Part shown: one piece after another, positions 54,409 to 62,067 of the stretch
How the letters are laid out: the number at the start of each line of letters is the position of its first letter
Numbering within the stretch: position 1 is the first letter of the stretch
Notes under the pieces: generated by a model
What the model saw: only the letters and a program-made list of their open reading frames with translations
Told to the model about the DNA's origin: nothing
Database searches by the model: none
Position numbers and translations under genes: made by a program
NCBI RefSeq assembly: GCF_963665445.1
Contig: NZ_OY762276.1
Span: forward strand, 3,962,601 to 4,026,600
Length of the DNA: 64,000 bases
Reading direction: 5' to 3'
DNA from: an uncultured Desulfobulbus sp.
GTDB taxonomy: Bacteria; Desulfobacterota; Desulfobulbia; Desulfobulbales; Desulfobulbaceae

Positions 54409-55029
54409 CTAAAATGGGCTGACGATTTTATCCGCCTCGGCCATGGTGGTCATGATTTCATGCATATTGGAAATCTGTCCCACCTGAATAGCTGATTTCA
54501 GTTGATAAAAGTCCAGACAGGTGCCACAGGCAAGAATCTCGATCCCACGGGACTGCAGTTCACGCAGGGCATCCAGGGCGCCCGATTCGGTGGTGACCAG
54601 CTTGACCCCGGCGTTATAGAGGACGATTTTACTGGGCAGCGGCTGCACATCCTTAATCGTCTGCACATAGGTCTGTAACAGGGCCCAACCCAGCTCATCG
54701 GAACCGCGCCCCATGGAATCCGAGGAAATTACGTAAATCATTGCACCTTGGGAGGGAGTGGGCAGCTCACATTGATAGGCATCAGGATCGAAGGCTTCGC
54801 CAGAGCCACTGCCGCTGGCGACAATGGTCACCGCAAAGAGGTTCTCCCCTTCCCGGCTGCAACTCACTTCGTGGCCCTGGTTACGGCCGAAGCGGGCCAC
54901 ATTGTTCTGCGAGGCCTCATTATCGACCATCACCTTTATAATCGATGATCCTGCGGCGAGGGCATCCTTGGCGCGCAGGACCGGTTTCGGGCATGCCAAC
55001 CCGATACAGTCAAGAATTTCCGGGTTCAT
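54409..55029 (-). CDS. yedF: YedF selenium-metabolism protein (TusA-DsrE fusion)
   Basis: 206 residues from the ATG at 55029, preceded by GGAGATG; an upstream extension of 18 codons is less likely. Residues 1-75 are a TusA-like domain, with DCIGLACPKPVLRAKDAL carrying the CPxP sulfurtransferase cysteine. The C-terminal half (IYVISSDSMGRGSDELGWALLQ; EILACGTCLDFY) is the DsrE-like domain of the YedF 'selenium metabolism' family. Such proteins accompany selenocysteine or selenouridine users. A partner DUF3343 gene or selD is not found here. Confidence 0.9.
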   Translation of the reverse strand: MNPEILDCIGLACPKPVLRAKDALAAGSSIIKVMVDNEASQNNVARFGRNQGHEVSCSREGENLFAVTIVASGSGSGEAFDPDAYQCELPTPSQGAMIYVISSDSMGRGSDELGWALLQTYVQTIKDVQPLPSKIVLYNAGVKLVTTESGALDALRELQSRGIEILACGTCLDFYQLKSAIQVGQISNMHEIMTTMAEADKIVSPF

Positions 55030-55173
55030 CTGTTCATCTCCACCGGAGGTCAATGAGTATGCGGCGTGTTTGGAACAAGCCACCAGAATAGCCTTTCCAG
55101 ATCCGTCACATCTTGCGTTGACGGACGATAGTTTTCAGCTTTTGCAAACGAGCGAGTCGGCATGGCTGAAAGC

Positions 55174-56100
55174 TTAGTCAAGAATGATCTCCTGCCCTTC
55201 CCGGGCAAAAAAGAGCTGCATCGGGTTTTGGGGATCAGGGGCGCAGTAGGTTTCGCCCATGGCATCCAGCTGATCGTCACTGCGTTCCGGATCATGATGA
55301 AAAAGCGCCAACCGCTTCACTCCGGCCCTGCGGGCGGCGGCAATGGCATCCTCAATCGGAGTGTGCCCCCAGCCGATCTTGCCCTTCTCGTATTCGGCCC
55401 GGGTGTACTGGGCATCATGAACCAGGAGATCGGCCCCCCTATAAAAATTCTCCAGGACCTGATTCTGTTCACGGGCCGCCTCTTCCCCTTCGATCGCCAT
55501 CATCTCATCGTAGGAGGGATCCTCCGGGTCGGTGATGAAGAGGTTCCGAAACGGCTCAGTGTCGTAGGCGGTGCAGAACACCTTTCCGCGGAAGGTGAAT
55601 CGGTACCCCAAAGCAGTGATGGGATGATTGATAATTGCCGTGGCCAGGGTGATACCATCACCGAGGTCGAGCAACGGTTCCTCCTTGAGTCGTTCGTACT
55701 GGATGGAGCCTGCCAGTTCCCCCATGTTGACCGGAAAGTACCTGTACTTCATCTGCCCGCCGACCACTGCTTCCAACGGTTCATCCTCATAGGTGACCGG
55801 ACCGAACACCTTGATCCTGGTTCCCGGAATATAGGCTGGAACAAAAAAGGGAAACCCCATGATATGGTCCCAGTGGGTGTGGGAGAGGTAAATCTCGGTG
55901 GTGATGGGTCCCTTGGGCAGGTCGTTGGCCAGCATGGAGTTGGCCAGCTCACGGATACCGGAACCGGCATCGATGATGATATGTCGATTAACCTCGGGAA
56001 AACGAAGTTCAATGCAGGCGGTGTTGCCGCCGTACTTCATGGTCTTGGGCCCGGGACAGGGGATGGACCCACGTACCCCCCAAAATTTCACCTTGATCAT
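55174..56100 (-). CDS. Metallo-beta-lactamase-fold hydrolase
   Basis: 308 residues from the ATG at 56100 with a strong GGAGGAGAGG site; an 8-codon extension is rejected. FWGVRGSIPCPGP at the start and the metal-binding SHTHWDHIMGFPFF (His-x-His-x-Asp-His) are clear, as is a distal HDAQYT and GHTPIEDAI, LFHHDPERSDD. It belongs to the MBL group with 'WGVRGS' N termini, related to phosphodiesterase-like and receiver-linked hydrolases in proteobacteria. Probable cytoplasmic phosphodiesterase or nuclease-like enzyme; substrate unknown. It lies 39 bases after the HDOD gene, likely cotranscribed. Confidence 0.85.
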   Translation of the reverse strand: MIKVKFWGVRGSIPCPGPKTMKYGGNTACIELRFPEVNRHIIIDAGSGIRELANSMLANDLPKGPITTEIYLSHTHWDHIMGFPFFVPAYIPGTRIKVFGPVTYEDEPLEAVVGGQMKYRYFPVNMGELAGSIQYERLKEEPLLDLGDGITLATAIINHPITALGYRFTFRGKVFCTAYDTEPFRNLFITDPEDPSYDEMMAIEGEEAAREQNQVLENFYRGADLLVHDAQYTRAEYEKGKIGWGHTPIEDAIAAARRAGVKRLALFHHDPERSDDQLDAMGETYCAPDPQNPMQLFFAREGQEIILD

Positions 56101-56139
56101 CAGCGCCTCTCCTCCCTCGTGCAACAGCCACAGGCCGTA

Positions 56140-56997
56140 TCAAACCTGAAGAAAAATTTCCGCCTTGGTTATTTCGGCATCGACCTTATCCCTGAGGCCG
56201 ACAACGGAACTCCAGTCCAGCTTGCACATCTCCAAGAGCGGCTGCAGCTGCGCCTCATCCGGATAGCGGTTGCCCGCGTAACCGATGTCAAACAGACAGA
56301 CATAAAAATCCGCCAGGGCCACGGTGGCCACCAGGTGCTGATTTTCCGCTGCGGCCTCTTGCGGTGCATGGTGATGACAGATGGCGTCGGTAATGACGGC
56401 ATTGAGCTTCCACTTGGAGGCGATCATCTGCCCCACCTCCTCGTGATCGATGTCCATCAGTTCCCGTTCGAGCACATTGAGCGGCTGCAGCGTCATCATG
56501 ACCTGCGCCAGCACCTCGGCATACTCATCGCCAAAGGGGACCTTGCCCAGATCGTGCAGCAGGCCCGCCACAAAGAACTCCTCGCGTTCGGCAAGGGCAA
56601 CTCCCTGCTCGGCGGCAAGTAGCTTGGCCATAACGCCAACGCCGATGGAATGGGCCCAGAAATCCTTGATCGGCAGCGACTTGGATTTCTTCGCCTGGCC
56701 GACGCAACGGATAATCGCGGTGGAAAGTGCCAGGTTCTTCACCGTATTCAAACCGAGCATGATGATCGCCCTGGTCAGGGAGGTGACCTTGTTGACCAAA
56801 GAATAGTAGGCGGAGTTGATCAGTTTCAGCACCTGACCGGTCAGGACCGGATCAAGGGAAATGACCTTGTTCAAATCGTTGGGAGCAGTGTCGGGGCGGC
56901 TGCAGATCTCCAGCACCTTGCCGACAGTCGTCGAAAGGCTGGGCATCTTGTCGACAAAGACACGAATCTTATCCAGTCGGTTTTTTCGCTCGTTCAT
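56140..56997 (-). CDS. HDOD-domain protein
   Basis: 285 residues. The HDOD fold covers most of the protein: MPSLSTTVGKVLEIC, LNKVISLDPVLTGQVLKLINSAYY, AIIMLGLNTVKNLALSTAII and GLLHDLGKVPFGDEY with an HD pair. HDOD domains are degenerate HD proteins that act as signalling scaffolds, often in c-di-GMP or motility control, mostly without catalysis. No receiver or sensor domain is attached. Upstream gene of the MBL-fold hydrolase pair. Confidence 0.88.
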   Translation of the reverse strand: MNERKNRLDKIRVFVDKMPSLSTTVGKVLEICSRPDTAPNDLNKVISLDPVLTGQVLKLINSAYYSLVNKVTSLTRAIIMLGLNTVKNLALSTAIIRCVGQAKKSKSLPIKDFWAHSIGVGVMAKLLAAEQGVALAEREEFFVAGLLHDLGKVPFGDEYAEVLAQVMMTLQPLNVLERELMDIDHEEVGQMIASKWKLNAVITDAICHHHAPQEAAAENQHLVATVALADFYVCLFDIGYAGNRYPDEAQLQPLLEMCKLDWSSVVGLRDKVDAEITKAEIFLQV

Positions 56998-57205
56998 TCA
57001 GACAGGTAGAAGCAGTGGACAACAACGCCGGGTTAGTTTGCCGCATCCGGAAAAGCCCCTCCCACAAAGCGTCATGCGGGCCTGTCACTCTGGGGATATC
57101 GTAGATTTTTGTTTTTGGGCGGATTCCGGACCACGCAAGGTCAATCGGGGTATAATAAATGAAGGAGAGGGGGAGGTCAAGTAAAGGGGCGGGGTTTCTG
57201 AGGAA

Positions 57206-57385
57206 TTAACAACCGTGTTTCATTAAAAAATTCCGGATGACCTCCTCCATGAGCTCCAACTGGGTCTTGCCGGTCTCGTTGATTTGAATCCACAGACAAC
57301 GCTGAAAGGCACGGTGGAGATCTTCCGGGACCATCAGTTTCAACGCTACCAGGGGCTCGCCTTCTTTCACATCATTGTCGGCCAT
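57206..57385 (-). CDS. Small 59-residue protein overlapping hisA
   Basis: 59 residues from the ATG at 57385; upstream in-frame codons belong to hisA in another frame. The sequence starts MADNDVKEGEPLVALKLMVP and ends in an amphipathic helix (TQLELMEEVIRNFLMKHGC) with a C-terminal Cys. Pattern of strand plus two helices is reminiscent of small ribbon-helix-helix DNA-binding proteins, but this is not secure. It overlaps the hisA stop by 14 bases, so translational coupling is likely. I do not recognise a family. Confidence 0.6.
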   Translation of the reverse strand: MADNDVKEGEPLVALKLMVPEDLHRAFQRCLWIQINETGKTQLELMEEVIRNFLMKHGC

Positions 57386-58133
57386 GGTAGGCGACCACCT
57401 CGTCGTAGCGCAGCCCCTGGCCGCCAAAAATATCAAGGGCTGAACCCACGGTCACGTCGATCCGCCCGCGGCCGCTGGTGCGAATAAGTTCGAGATCGGC
57501 AAAACTCGCCACCCCGCCGGCATAGGTGGTGGGCACCGGAACGCTTACGGAAAGCAATTCCAGCAACCGGGTGTCAATCCCCATGCATTTCCCCTCCACA
57601 TCCACCGCATGCACCAGAAACTCATCGCAGTAGCGGGAAAGGTCCTCCACGGTTTCGGAGCTGATTTTCAGCTTGGTGAACTTCTGCCAGCGATCGGTCA
57701 CCACATAGTAGCCATCACCCTGCCAGCGGCAGCTGAGATCCAACACCAGCCGCTCTTTGCCGACCAGGTCGACCAATGCCTGCAGTCGCTTAAGATCCAG
57801 TTGCCCGTCGTGAAAGACATGGGAGGTGACGATGACATGGGAAGCGCCCCGGGAGAGCCATTCGCGCGCATTGGAGGCATTGATGCCGCCACCGACCTGC
57901 ATCCCCCCGGGCCATACGGCCAGGGCCTCGGCTGCAGCCTCTTCATTGCCGGGCCCGAGCATGATAATATGCCCGCCCAGGAGTTTGTCCCGCCGATACA
58001 ACCCCGCGTAGTAGGCCGGCGGCAACTCCGAAGAAAAATTGGTGTGCAGGTTCGACTGATCCTCACCAAGACTTGAACCGACAATCTGTTTGACCCGACC
58101 ATCATGCAGGTCGATACATGGCCGAAATTGCAT
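57372..58133 (-). CDS. hisA: HisA isomerase of the eukaryotic (HIS6) type
   Basis: 253 residues. It begins MQFRPCIDLHDGRVKQIVG and contains GGHIIMLGPGNEEAA, MQVGGGINASNAREWL, VLDLSCRWQGDGYYVVTD and a late TYAGGVASF. These are the landmarks of the fungal and plant HIS6/HisA enzyme rather than the usual bacterial HisA. It converts ProFAR to PRFAR in histidine synthesis. The rest of the his operon is not in the window. The same form occurs in some delta-proteobacteria, so lineage rather than recent transfer may explain it. It overlaps the 59-aa gene. Confidence 0.85.
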   Translation of the reverse strand: MQFRPCIDLHDGRVKQIVGSSLGEDQSNLHTNFSSELPPAYYAGLYRRDKLLGGHIIMLGPGNEEAAAEALAVWPGGMQVGGGINASNAREWLSRGASHVIVTSHVFHDGQLDLKRLQALVDLVGKERLVLDLSCRWQGDGYYVVTDRWQKFTKLKISSETVEDLSRYCDEFLVHAVDVEGKCMGIDTRLLELLSVSVPVPTTYAGGVASFADLELIRTSGRGRIDVTVGSALDIFGGQGLRYDEVVAYHGRQ

Positions 58134-58149
58134 TGCTTTCCTCAGAAGA

Positions 58150-58185
58150 TAAAAAAAGGGCTGCCGACACCCGCCGACAGCCCTT
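58150..58185 (-). terminator. Terminator of RecA/KaiC-like ATPase gene
   Basis: AAGGGCTG...CAGCCCTT with a paired inner region. On the minus strand it is followed by a run of seven T, 20 bases after the ATPase stop. Confidence 0.85.
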
Positions 58186-58204
58186 GCACCCCAAATACAG
58201 CGGA

Positions 58205-58900
58205 TTACCGTTCCTTAACCATCATCGTGGTCGGATCAAGGTCCAGGCTCTTGCCGCCTTCCACCTGCTCGCCGGAGTTACGGATGATATCCAGTTGAAT
58301 GGTCGCATTGGACTGCGGCTTGAGCAAAACGACCATGTCGAACAGATCATCGATCTCGTGGCAGGGCGCGGGGACACCTGTGGGGGAGACGCGGTCATCA
58401 CCACGATGGCAGATTGCCGAGAACCAGGCCTGCATGTTCATGTTTTCAAGCAGGTACTTGATGTCCTCCAGGTCGCTGCGATCAGTCTTGATAAAATCAA
58501 AGCCGTCGACGATCAAACAGTTGGGACGGAAAATATCCTGGAGCACCAGATCGTTCAGACGCTCTTCCAGACGGGAACGAGTGAATGCGGCCTCCTTGAA
58601 GGTCATGATCATCCGGTGATGCGCCACCATGTCGATCAGTTCATGCGGCCGGGTCACGCTGTGCTCCTGCAGGATCACCTGAAGGATATCGTCATACCAG
58701 CTCTTGGTTTTTTCAATGGATTCGCCGATGCTGACATGGATCACCCGCTTTCCACGGAGGATGGCATCCAGGGCGATCTGTACCAGCAGGGCGGTCTTGC
58801 CCAGGCCGGCACGAGCCATGACCAGCCCCATCTGATTGTTCTCTCGACTCAAATTCAAAACCCGCAGGGGGTTCTGCTGTACCAATGGTTCGTATCCCAT
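58205..58900 (-). CDS. RecA/KaiC-like P-loop ATPase
   Basis: 231 residues. Walker A is ARAGLGKTALLVQ (about 29-41), and a Walker B-like string is NCLIVDGFDF (about 123-132). The middle has VIHVSIGESIEKTKSWYDDIL, as in KaiC-like and DnaB-like ATPases where a conserved Glu follows a beta strand. I cannot name a function; similar single-domain proteins in sulfate-reducing bacteria are annotated only as cytoplasmic. The gene sits between fusA and the hisA gene, 56 bases after fusA stop on the same strand. Confidence 0.75.
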   Translation of the reverse strand: MGYEPLVQQNPLRVLNLSRENNQMGLVMARAGLGKTALLVQIALDAILRGKRVIHVSIGESIEKTKSWYDDILQVILQEHSVTRPHELIDMVAHHRMIMTFKEAAFTRSRLEERLNDLVLQDIFRPNCLIVDGFDFIKTDRSDLEDIKYLLENMNMQAWFSAICHRGDDRVSPTGVPAPCHEIDDLFDMVVLLKPQSNATIQLDIIRNSGEQVEGGKSLDLDPTTMMVKER

Positions 58901-58956
58901 AATTCGACCTCTTATCGGTTATCTCTCACGTTTATGCCAATGAGCGCAAGACCCGG

Positions 58957-61041
58957 TTATGCATCTTTTTTCTGGTCAGCGTAGGCTTTGACCAAATCTT
59001 CGGCCACACTGCGCGGAACCTGCTTGTAGGTGGCAAATTCCATGGTGAACTCGGCCTTGCCCTGAGTCAGGGAACGAAGGGTGGTGGAGTAACCAAACAT
59101 CTCGGCCAGCGGCATCTCTGCCTCGACAACGGTGTAGTTGCCCTCCTCAAAGGTACCGATGATCACACCACGACGCTGGTTGAGACTGCCCATGACCGCC
59201 CCCTGAAACTCGGAAGGTCCTTCGACTGCGACCTTCATGATCGGCTCCATGATAACCGGATTGGCCTTGGAGTATCCCTGACGGAAGGCGCCGATGGCAG
59301 CCACCTGGAAGGCGACATCCGAGGAGTCGACCGCATGGTAGCTCCCGTCATTGATGGCGACCCGGACACCGGTAATGGGAGCGCCGATAAGAGTACCCTT
59401 TTCCAGGGATTTCTGGAAGCCCTTGTCACAGGAGCTGATGAACTCGCGGGGAATGACACCACCCACGATCTGGTCGAGAAACTCGTACTCGCCCTCTTCC
59501 AAGGGCTCGAGAAAACCGGCGACACGACCGTACTGACCGGAACCACCGGTCTGCTTCTTGTGGGTGTAGTCGAAGTTGGCCTGCTGGGTAATGGTCTCGC
59601 GGTAGGCAACCTGCGGTGCACCGACCTCGACCTCGGCCTTGTACTCCCGTTTCATCCGCTCGATGTAGACCTCGAGATGCAACTCGCCCATACCGGAAAT
59701 GATGGTCTCGTTGGTCTCGTGGTCAACGTAGGTCTTGAAGGTCGGATCTTCCTTGGTGAAACGGTTGAGCGCCTTGGACATGTTGATCTGGGCCTTGTTG
59801 TCCACCGGACTGATGGCCAGGGAGATAACCGGCGCGGGAACATGCATCGAGCTCATGGAGAAGTTCACCCCGGGGCTGCAAAAACTGTCACCGGAGGCAC
59901 AATCGATGCCGAACAGGGCGACGATGTCACCGGAACCTGCCCCCTCGATCTCTTCCATCTCGTTGGCGTGCATCCGTACCAGACGGCCGACCTTGGATTT
60001 TTTACCGGTACGGGAGTTGATGATGGTATCGCCCTTCTGAATAACCCCCTGATAGGTACGGATGTAGGTCAGCTGACCGTAACGGCCGTCCTCGAGCTTG
60101 AAGGCCAGGGCAACAAGCGGATCATCGGGATTGTTGCTCACCGTGACCTCGGCCTCGTCCTCATCCAAGTTGAGGGCGGTATTCTCGACATCGGTGGGAC
60201 AGGGCAGGTAGGAGGCGACCGCATCCAGAAGCAGCTGCACACCTTTATTCTTATAGGCGGAGCCCATCATGACCGGGGTCAGCTCCAGGGCCAGGGTACC
60301 GCGACGAATGGCCTCGTGGATCATGGCCTCGGGAATCTCGGCTTCCTCGAGCATCGCTTCCATCAACTCGTCGGAGAACATGGATACCGCGTCGAGCAAC
60401 TCTTCACGTTTGGCCTGCGCCTCGTCCATCAACTCTGCCGGAATCTCTTCCATGCGGATCTTCTCGCCCTGGTCGCCATCGAAGTAGACCGCCTTCATGG
60501 TGACCAGGTCGACCATGCCCTGCAGGTCGCTTTCAAGGCCTATGGGCATCTGCAGCATGATCGCATTGAGCTGCAGCTTATCGCGAAGCTGCTGGGTAAC
60601 ACGGTAGGGATTGGCACCGGTCCGGTCGCACTTGTTGATAAAGGCGATGCGCGGAACCTTGTAGCGGGTCATCTGCCGATTAACGGTGATCGACTGGGAC
60701 TGGACCCCGCCAACCGAGCAAAGGATGAGCACCGCACCGTCGAGAACACGCAGGGCGCGCTCGACCTCGATGGTGAAGTCAACGTGGCCGGGGGTGTCGA
60801 TGATGTTGACATCGTAGTCTTTCCAGGAGCAGTAGGTTGCAGCGGACTGAATGGTAATGCCGCGTTCTTTCTCCAATTCCATGGAATCCATGGTCGCACC
60901 CACACCATCTTTACCGCGAACCTCATGGATTGCATGAATGCGTTGAGTGTAAAACAGAATGCGCTCGGTCAGAGTGGTTTTGCCCGAGTCGATATGGGCA
61001 CTGATACCGATATTCCGTACTTTGTTCAGATCCTTTTTCAT
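58957..61041 (-). CDS. fusA: Elongation factor G (mtEFG1/spdEFG1-type)
   Basis: 694 residues from the ATG at 61041 with GAGGAA upstream; a 9-codon extension lacks a site. GTPase motifs: [36 protein letters not shown] and [11 protein letters not shown], then domains II-V ([31 protein letters not shown]). The insert [19 protein letters not shown] and [21 protein letters not shown] match mitochondrial EF-G1 and the spdEFG1 type of spirochaetes, planctomycetes and delta-proteobacteria, specialised for translocation. It is not next to rpsG or tuf, so the str-operon copy is elsewhere or absent. Not to be confused with a recycling EF-G2. Confidence 0.95.
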   Translation of the reverse strand: MKKDLNKVRNIGISAHIDSGKTTLTERILFYTQRIHAIHEVRGKDGVGATMDSMELEKERGITIQSAATYCSWKDYDVNIIDTPGHVDFTIEVERALRVLDGAVLILCSVGGVQSQSITVNRQMTRYKVPRIAFINKCDRTGANPYRVTQQLRDKLQLNAIMLQMPIGLESDLQGMVDLVTMKAVYFDGDQGEKIRMEEIPAELMDEAQAKREELLDAVSMFSDELMEAMLEEAEIPEAMIHEAIRRGTLALELTPVMMGSAYKNKGVQLLLDAVASYLPCPTDVENTALNLDEDEAEVTVSNNPDDPLVALAFKLEDGRYGQLTYIRTYQGVIQKGDTIINSRTGKKSKVGRLVRMHANEMEEIEGAGSGDIVALFGIDCASGDSFCSPGVNFSMSSMHVPAPVISLAISPVDNKAQINMSKALNRFTKEDPTFKTYVDHETNETIISGMGELHLEVYIERMKREYKAEVEVGAPQVAYRETITQQANFDYTHKKQTGGSGQYGRVAGFLEPLEEGEYEFLDQIVGGVIPREFISSCDKGFQKSLEKGTLIGAPITGVRVAINDGSYHAVDSSDVAFQVAAIGAFRQGYSKANPVIMEPIMKVAVEGPSEFQGAVMGSLNQRRGVIIGTFEEGNYTVVEAEMPLAEMFGYSTTLRSLTQGKAEFTMEFATYKQVPRSVAEDLVKAYADQKKDA

Positions 61042-61129
61042 GACGCGTTCCTCAATTACCGCTTGCAAGTCGCTCGCTTGGTCGCTCGCGTAGTTATAGC
61101 CGTTTTCTCGTCGTTCTCGAATAAAAAAA

Positions 61130-61155
61130 GGAGTTACAGCTGGCTCTGCAACTCC
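61130..61155 (-). terminator. Terminator-like hairpin in fusA leader (possible attenuator)
   Basis: On the minus strand GGAGTTGCA pairs with TGTAACTCC and is followed by seven T, 89 bases before the fusA start. An identical GGAGTTGCA lies 74 bases further upstream (61221-61229 on the plus strand as TGCAACTCC) and could compete for the same partner. Confidence 0.5.
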
Positions 61156-61296
61156 GTGCGCATTAGGTTAGGGATGCTTGCTGAGAGGTGGGGAGAAAGG
61201 AGGGGAAGGCCCTCGCTCCATGCAACTCCTCGCCCGCAAGCCTGTGTGCACTGCCATTGAAGGGTTTACCTTGACCGCACTTTGGTAAAGTCGTTT

Positions 61297-61325
61297 TTTA
61301 TAACGTAAGGCTTTTTCCCAGTCAA
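61297..61325 (-). promoter_or_regulatory. fusA: Sigma-70 promoter of fusA
   Basis: On the minus strand TTGACT (61325-61320), 17-base spacer, TATAAA (61302-61297). Transcription would start near 61290, giving a leader of about 250 nt that contains the terminator-like hairpin. Confidence 0.7.
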
Positions 61326-61410
61326 GCAATTTTTATGAATTTTTACCGCGATACCATCCACCTACCGTAAAAATCCGCTCTTTTACCGTCAAAAGATGGC
61401 AATACATTTT

Positions 61411-61426
61411 TGTAGACCAAGCGACA
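61411..61426 (+). promoter_or_regulatory. NifA-type upstream activating site (TGT-N10-ACA)
   Basis: TGT at 61411-61413, ten bases, ACA at 61424-61426, exactly the NifA consensus, 105 bases before the -24/-12 promoter. A single 6-base match of this kind can occur by chance, so the call rests on its position. Confidence 0.45.
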
Positions 61427-61531
61427 TAGCCTTACCTTTTTGTGGAAACATACTGGTACCGATTGACCGACAACAAACCAATCAATGACGAAAATGGCGT
61501 TTTTACATCACTAATTCGACAACTTCAAAAC

Positions 61532-61547
61532 TGGCATCAATACTGCT
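61532..61547 (+). promoter_or_regulatory. Sigma-54 promoter of nif11 gene
   Basis: TGGCATCAATACTGCT has GG and GC ten bases apart and matches TGGCAC-N5-TTGC at all but two positions. Transcription would begin near 61557, 78 bases before the start codon. Confidence 0.6.
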
Positions 61548-61634
61548 TTATTCTTTTCATCAAAAAGTTTTGCACCAAAAGCCTGTTCCCCCGGCTACGA
61601 CGTAAACACAGAAGAAACAAAAAAGGAGAAAGCA

Positions 61635-61856
61635 ATGGCAAAAGCTAAGGTAGAAGAACTGTTGATCGCTGGAGGATCCGACGAAAAGCTGCGCAACAAG
61701 TACGACGTCCTCAAAACCAAGGAAGAATTCATTGCCATGGCCAAGGAAGACGGCTTTGAGTTCACCGTTGAAGAACTCGATGCCGTACTTCGTGAGTCGG
61801 GCGACGCTTTTGAGAGCTTCGGCAACCCCCCAAAACGGATGATCTGGTGGCAGTGA
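61635..61856 (+). CDS. Nif11-domain small protein
   Basis: 73 residues. AAGGAGAAAGCA precedes the ATG. The core KTKEEFIAMAKEDGFEFTVEELDAVL-type helix pair (about 27-52) is the Nif11 domain, first noted in nitrogen-fixing bacteria and later as a leader for modified peptides (NHLP). The C-terminal tail SGDAFESFGNPPKRMIWWQ lacks the Gly-Gly cleavage site of NHLP precursors, and no modifying enzyme or transporter lies nearby. It is therefore probably the nitrogen-fixation-linked type, fitting its sigma-54/NifA-like control region. Followed by a strong terminator. Confidence 0.85.
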   Translation: MAKAKVEELLIAGGSDEKLRNKYDVLKTKEEFIAMAKEDGFEFTVEELDAVLRESGDAFESFGNPPKRMIWWQ

Positions 61857-62015
61857 GCCTCACCTTGCCGAGAAAATCCACCCCAGACAACCATCCCCTG
61901 GTTGCAGCCGCAACTGGGGAGCATTTCGCCTAAAACACCGGGTGCGCGACCAAAAAACTTGTCGACTTCGTCACGACACCGCAGGACTGAACCAGCCAGC
62001 CTATCTGCGAACGAC

Positions 62016-62056
62016 ATCCCTTGGGTAAGGCATCCCCGATCCCAAGGGATTTTTTA
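62016..62056 (+). terminator. Terminator of nif11 gene
   Basis: ATCCCTTGGG pairs perfectly with CCCAAGGGAT, then TTTTT. It lies 160 bases after the stop, leaving a long 3' untranslated region (61857-62015) in which no gene is seen. Confidence 0.85.
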
Positions 62057-62067
62057 TCATTCCCCCT

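Larger units (their letters stand above)
61042..61634. other. Divergent control region between fusA and nif11 gene
   Basis: 593 bases with no gene. On the minus strand it holds the fusA promoter (61297-61325) and a leader hairpin (61130-61155). On the plus strand it holds a NifA-like site (61411-61426) and a sigma-54 promoter (61532-61547). An 8-bp inverted repeat ATTTTTAC/GTAAAAAT (61339-61346, 61367-61374) lies between the two promoters. Confidence 0.7.

Noticed and set aside
55050-55161. 37-codon minus ORF (MPTRSFAKAENYR...) between yedF and the MBL-fold gene
   Set aside because: No ribosome site and no recognisable family; too short to support, though it stops directly before the yedF ribosome site.
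59335-61260. 641-codon plus ORF opposite fusA
   Set aside because: Antisense shadow of EF-G, whose motifs are unmistakable.
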